Source: Ectocarpus siliculosus (lineage: Eukaryota > Sar > Phaeophyceae > Ectocarpales > Ectocarpaceae). Taken from it: DNA of 35,313 nucleotides. The position numbers were made by a program, and so were the translations under genes. The stretch's first letter is position 1; every line of letters starts with the position of its first letter. Of this stretch, positions 33,685 to 35,313 are shown piece by piece. The DNA lies in assembly GCA_000310025.1 (NCBI GenBank), contig FN648706.1, positions 28,006 through 63,318 of the forward strand, read 5' to 3'. A model generated the notes under the pieces. The model had not been told where the DNA came from, searched no databases, and saw only the letters and a program-made list of their open reading frames with translations.

Positions 33685-33975
33685 ATGTTGCATTTGACGG
33701 GATGTGACACGTGGTTGGGTGCCTTATGCACAAAGAATGGCAGAAATGAGAAAAGATCGCTTCGCAACTTGTATCTTAAATCTCGGGGCGACATAACGTT
33801 AACATTTGATATTGAAAGACGAGGTTCAGCGTCAGAGAGGCTTCCGTGTACGGGCGTGCCAGACACGATCGGAGCCCCCGTGCTTAAGGTGGTTGCCTCT
33901 GCGCCAGGCAGGGACTACTTTGTTCCGTCGCACGAGGTGTACACTATGGGGTCCGTGGCAATAGACAGGCAATGA
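33685..33975 (+). other. 96-codon open frame, dubious
   Basis: Starts ATG after CGCATACC and ends TGA. No domain is recognised. The middle (ITLTFDIERRG) could be a beta strand. There are no neighbouring exons or splice sites that demand it. Listed only because it is the best ATG frame in a gene-free stretch. Confidence 0.2.
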
Positions 33976-34350
33976 TAGAGAAACCCCCACCCTGTTTGCT
34001 TACATCATCGTCACTGCAGCGTGCCACCCGCAATCCCTCTCCAAGTAGTCCACGTTTATTTCGGTCATGGCATCATGGTTTATTAGAGCTAGGAAACCCT
34101 GCGGCAAAACTCGTGGACAGAGAACGCGCCCTCTCGGACGGTTCAGCCCAGCCCAATAAACGCCAGTGGCATCTGGCGCGTTAGATTTTCCCACTCGCCG
34201 TCATTCCCACAAGAAGCGAAAACACCTGATCGTGCCGTGCAGTTGCGCGTCGCCGAATGCGTGCCTTGAGCTGCCTTGTGCGGCGCTGTTGGCCACTGTT
34301 CTGCTCTTCGTTCGTGGAGCGCATGAGCCTATTCCTTCGTGGGGCGCTGA

Positions 34351-34626
34351 ACATGTTATTTTTACGATCCGAACAAACAAGGCTTGTCCCACGACACCAC
34401 ACTTCTTCCTTTCGAAGACGTTGTCGTTGCCCGTACCCTTGCTACGTGGCACGCATCCGATGGCTCGGTTGCCGTCCAAATCGCCATCCCTTCTGCTGAT
34501 GGCGTCCGTCTCTATGATGGTCTATGTCTTGGCCACTTGTCCACAGCAGTAACCGTAGCGTCACCCGACCGACTCCATGTCAGTGCTGTCGCGAATACTC
34601 CCGTCGCTGACGACGAACTTCTCTAG
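34351..34626 (+). pseudogene. Retroelement polyprotein-like fragment
   Basis: The open frame between a TGA at 34348 and TAG at 34624 encodes LPFEDVVVARTLATW and then GSVAVQIAIPSADGVRLYDG. The pattern V-A-R-T-L, a short D-G turn, V-Q and L-y-x-G-x-x-L-G resembles the beta-rich segment before the protease/reverse transcriptase of LTR retrotransposon polyproteins. There is no ATG, no protease or RT motif, and both ends are closed by stops, so it would be an eroded piece. Identification is by pattern only. Confidence 0.35.
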
Positions 34627-34808
34627 GCTACGTGACTACTACTGCTGTTACGGACACGGACGCGGGGCACAACGGTATCAGGTGTACCGACAGCTACTGA
34701 CGCAGAGCGTTTCCTCTTCGCGCTTTTCCTGCCATGTGCAGGAGAGGTCCCACCGTAGCAGGACACCCCTATTCCTTGCTCTCATCGTCGATGTCCCGGT
34801 CGGATCGA

Positions 34809-34979
34809 TTACGGTGCGGGACGCGGTCCTCTTGGCAGAACCGCTTTTGTTGAGGCGTGGCTGTCCCGTTTGCGGGCTTCCTTATTCTCCTCCCGTTGAC
34901 GCTGGGAGCACGTCTCCAGGGTGTGACCTGTGGGCTTCTCGCACGTTGGGTGGGTGCAGCGGGGGCGCTCCCTTGACGC
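34809..34979 (-). pseudogene. Possible gag zinc-knuckle remnant
   Basis: A short minus-strand frame between TGA (34980-34982) and TAA (34809-34811) encodes CTHPTCEKPTGHTLETC followed by a charged tail (RQREENKEARKR). The order C-x4-C-x5-H-x4-C, with a Gly before the His, is a variant of the retroviral-type CCHC knuckle (normally C-x2-C-x4-H-x4-C). It is only 56 codons and has no start. It runs opposite to the 34351-34626 fragment, so the two cannot be one intact element. Confidence 0.3.
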
Positions 34980-35042
34980 TCACCCTTGCCGCTGCCGCGC
35001 AAAGGTACGTGTGCCGGTGGGCGATCCGCCTCCACCGGACGG

Positions 35043-35312
35043 TGACTACTTGAACCCAAGGGGTACGGCCCTGGTGTTGACCTGCTGTGTGAAACTTTTG
35101 CGACACGCGAGACGAGTACGAACGGTACAACACCCTTCTCGCGCAAAAATCGCCCGACTATGAGCACTTCCAAACTCTTTTAGCTAACCCTTAAAGAGTT
35201 TGGAAGTGCTCATAGTCAGCGATTTGCGCGTGGGGGGTGTTGTACGTACGTACTCGTCTCGCGTTACACGGAAAGTCAATTCCAGGGCCGAACCCCTGGG
35301 TTCACGTAGTCA
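35043..35312. repeat. Foldback element or inverted duplication at the right end
   Basis: The left arm 35043-35180 and right arm 35193-35312 are reverse complements around a 12-nt loop (TAGCTAACCCTT). The inner ~33 bp are nearly perfect (GACTATGAGCACTTCCAAAC, then TCTTT). Further out CGAGACGAGTACG, GTACAACACCC and GAACCCA.GGGGT.CGGCCCTGG match, with small indels and a 9-10 nt gap. The right arm reaches the window end and may continue. The arms carry remnants of one coding frame (RDEYERYNTLL, DYEHFQTLL in the left arm), broken by different frameshifts in each. Confidence 0.85.
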
Positions 35313-35313
35313 A

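Larger units (their letters stand above)
31967..34350. other. Unassigned region with a long hairpin
   Basis: No recognisable gene. It contains the 32990-33194 hairpin and a GTGTGTGT tract near 33230. A 96-codon ATG frame (33685-33975; KSRGDITLTF, VPSHEVYTMG) looks mildly protein-like but has no domain or splice support. More CAGCAGTA words occur near 33605 and 33660. Confidence 0.4.

Overview
The window looks like nuclear DNA of a eukaryote. It has GT-AG introns, RNA polymerase III-type tRNA genes with poly-T terminators, long gene-poor stretches, a tRNA-derived retroposon with a poly-A tail and telomere-like TTAGGG tracts. Large introns, the W-P type FNIP repeats and a strongly over-represented ACAGCAGTA-like word suggest a stramenopile, most likely a brown alga (Ectocarpus-like). 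That taxonomic guess is inference; nothing here proves it.

Layout. (1) 1-7.4 kb: one convincing gene, a G-patch/zinc-finger protein of the GPANK1 type on the minus strand (1709-3961, two visible exons and a 1.15 kb intron), in otherwise unassigned DNA with a long (TC)n microsatellite and an 18-bp perfect palindrome. (2) About 7.41-26.82 kb: a tandem array of six copies of a 2.5-4.2 kb unit (three are close to 3.2 kb). Every copy ends in an intact minus-strand tRNA-Gly(UCC) gene. Each copy also carries a tRNA-Arg-like relic, a degenerate telomere-like tract and a small foldback. The outer copies are rearranged: the first has a ~1 kb insertion flanked by CATG, the fifth lost one internal sub-repeat, and the sixth lost ~0.74 kb and gained a ~325 bp SINE-like insertion. 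(3) 27.4-29.3 kb: a long exon encoding about twenty 22-residue FNIP-like repeats. (4) 29.3-35.3 kb: mostly non-coding, with a probable coiled-coil exon, a long imperfect hairpin, eroded retroelement-like coding fragments and a ~270 bp foldback running into the right end.

No operon-like cooperation is visible. The biology of the window is the tRNA-bearing tandem array, shaped by unequal exchange and retroposition, between two ordinary protein genes. Most long open frames inside the array are accidental: their reading frames break between neighbouring copies.
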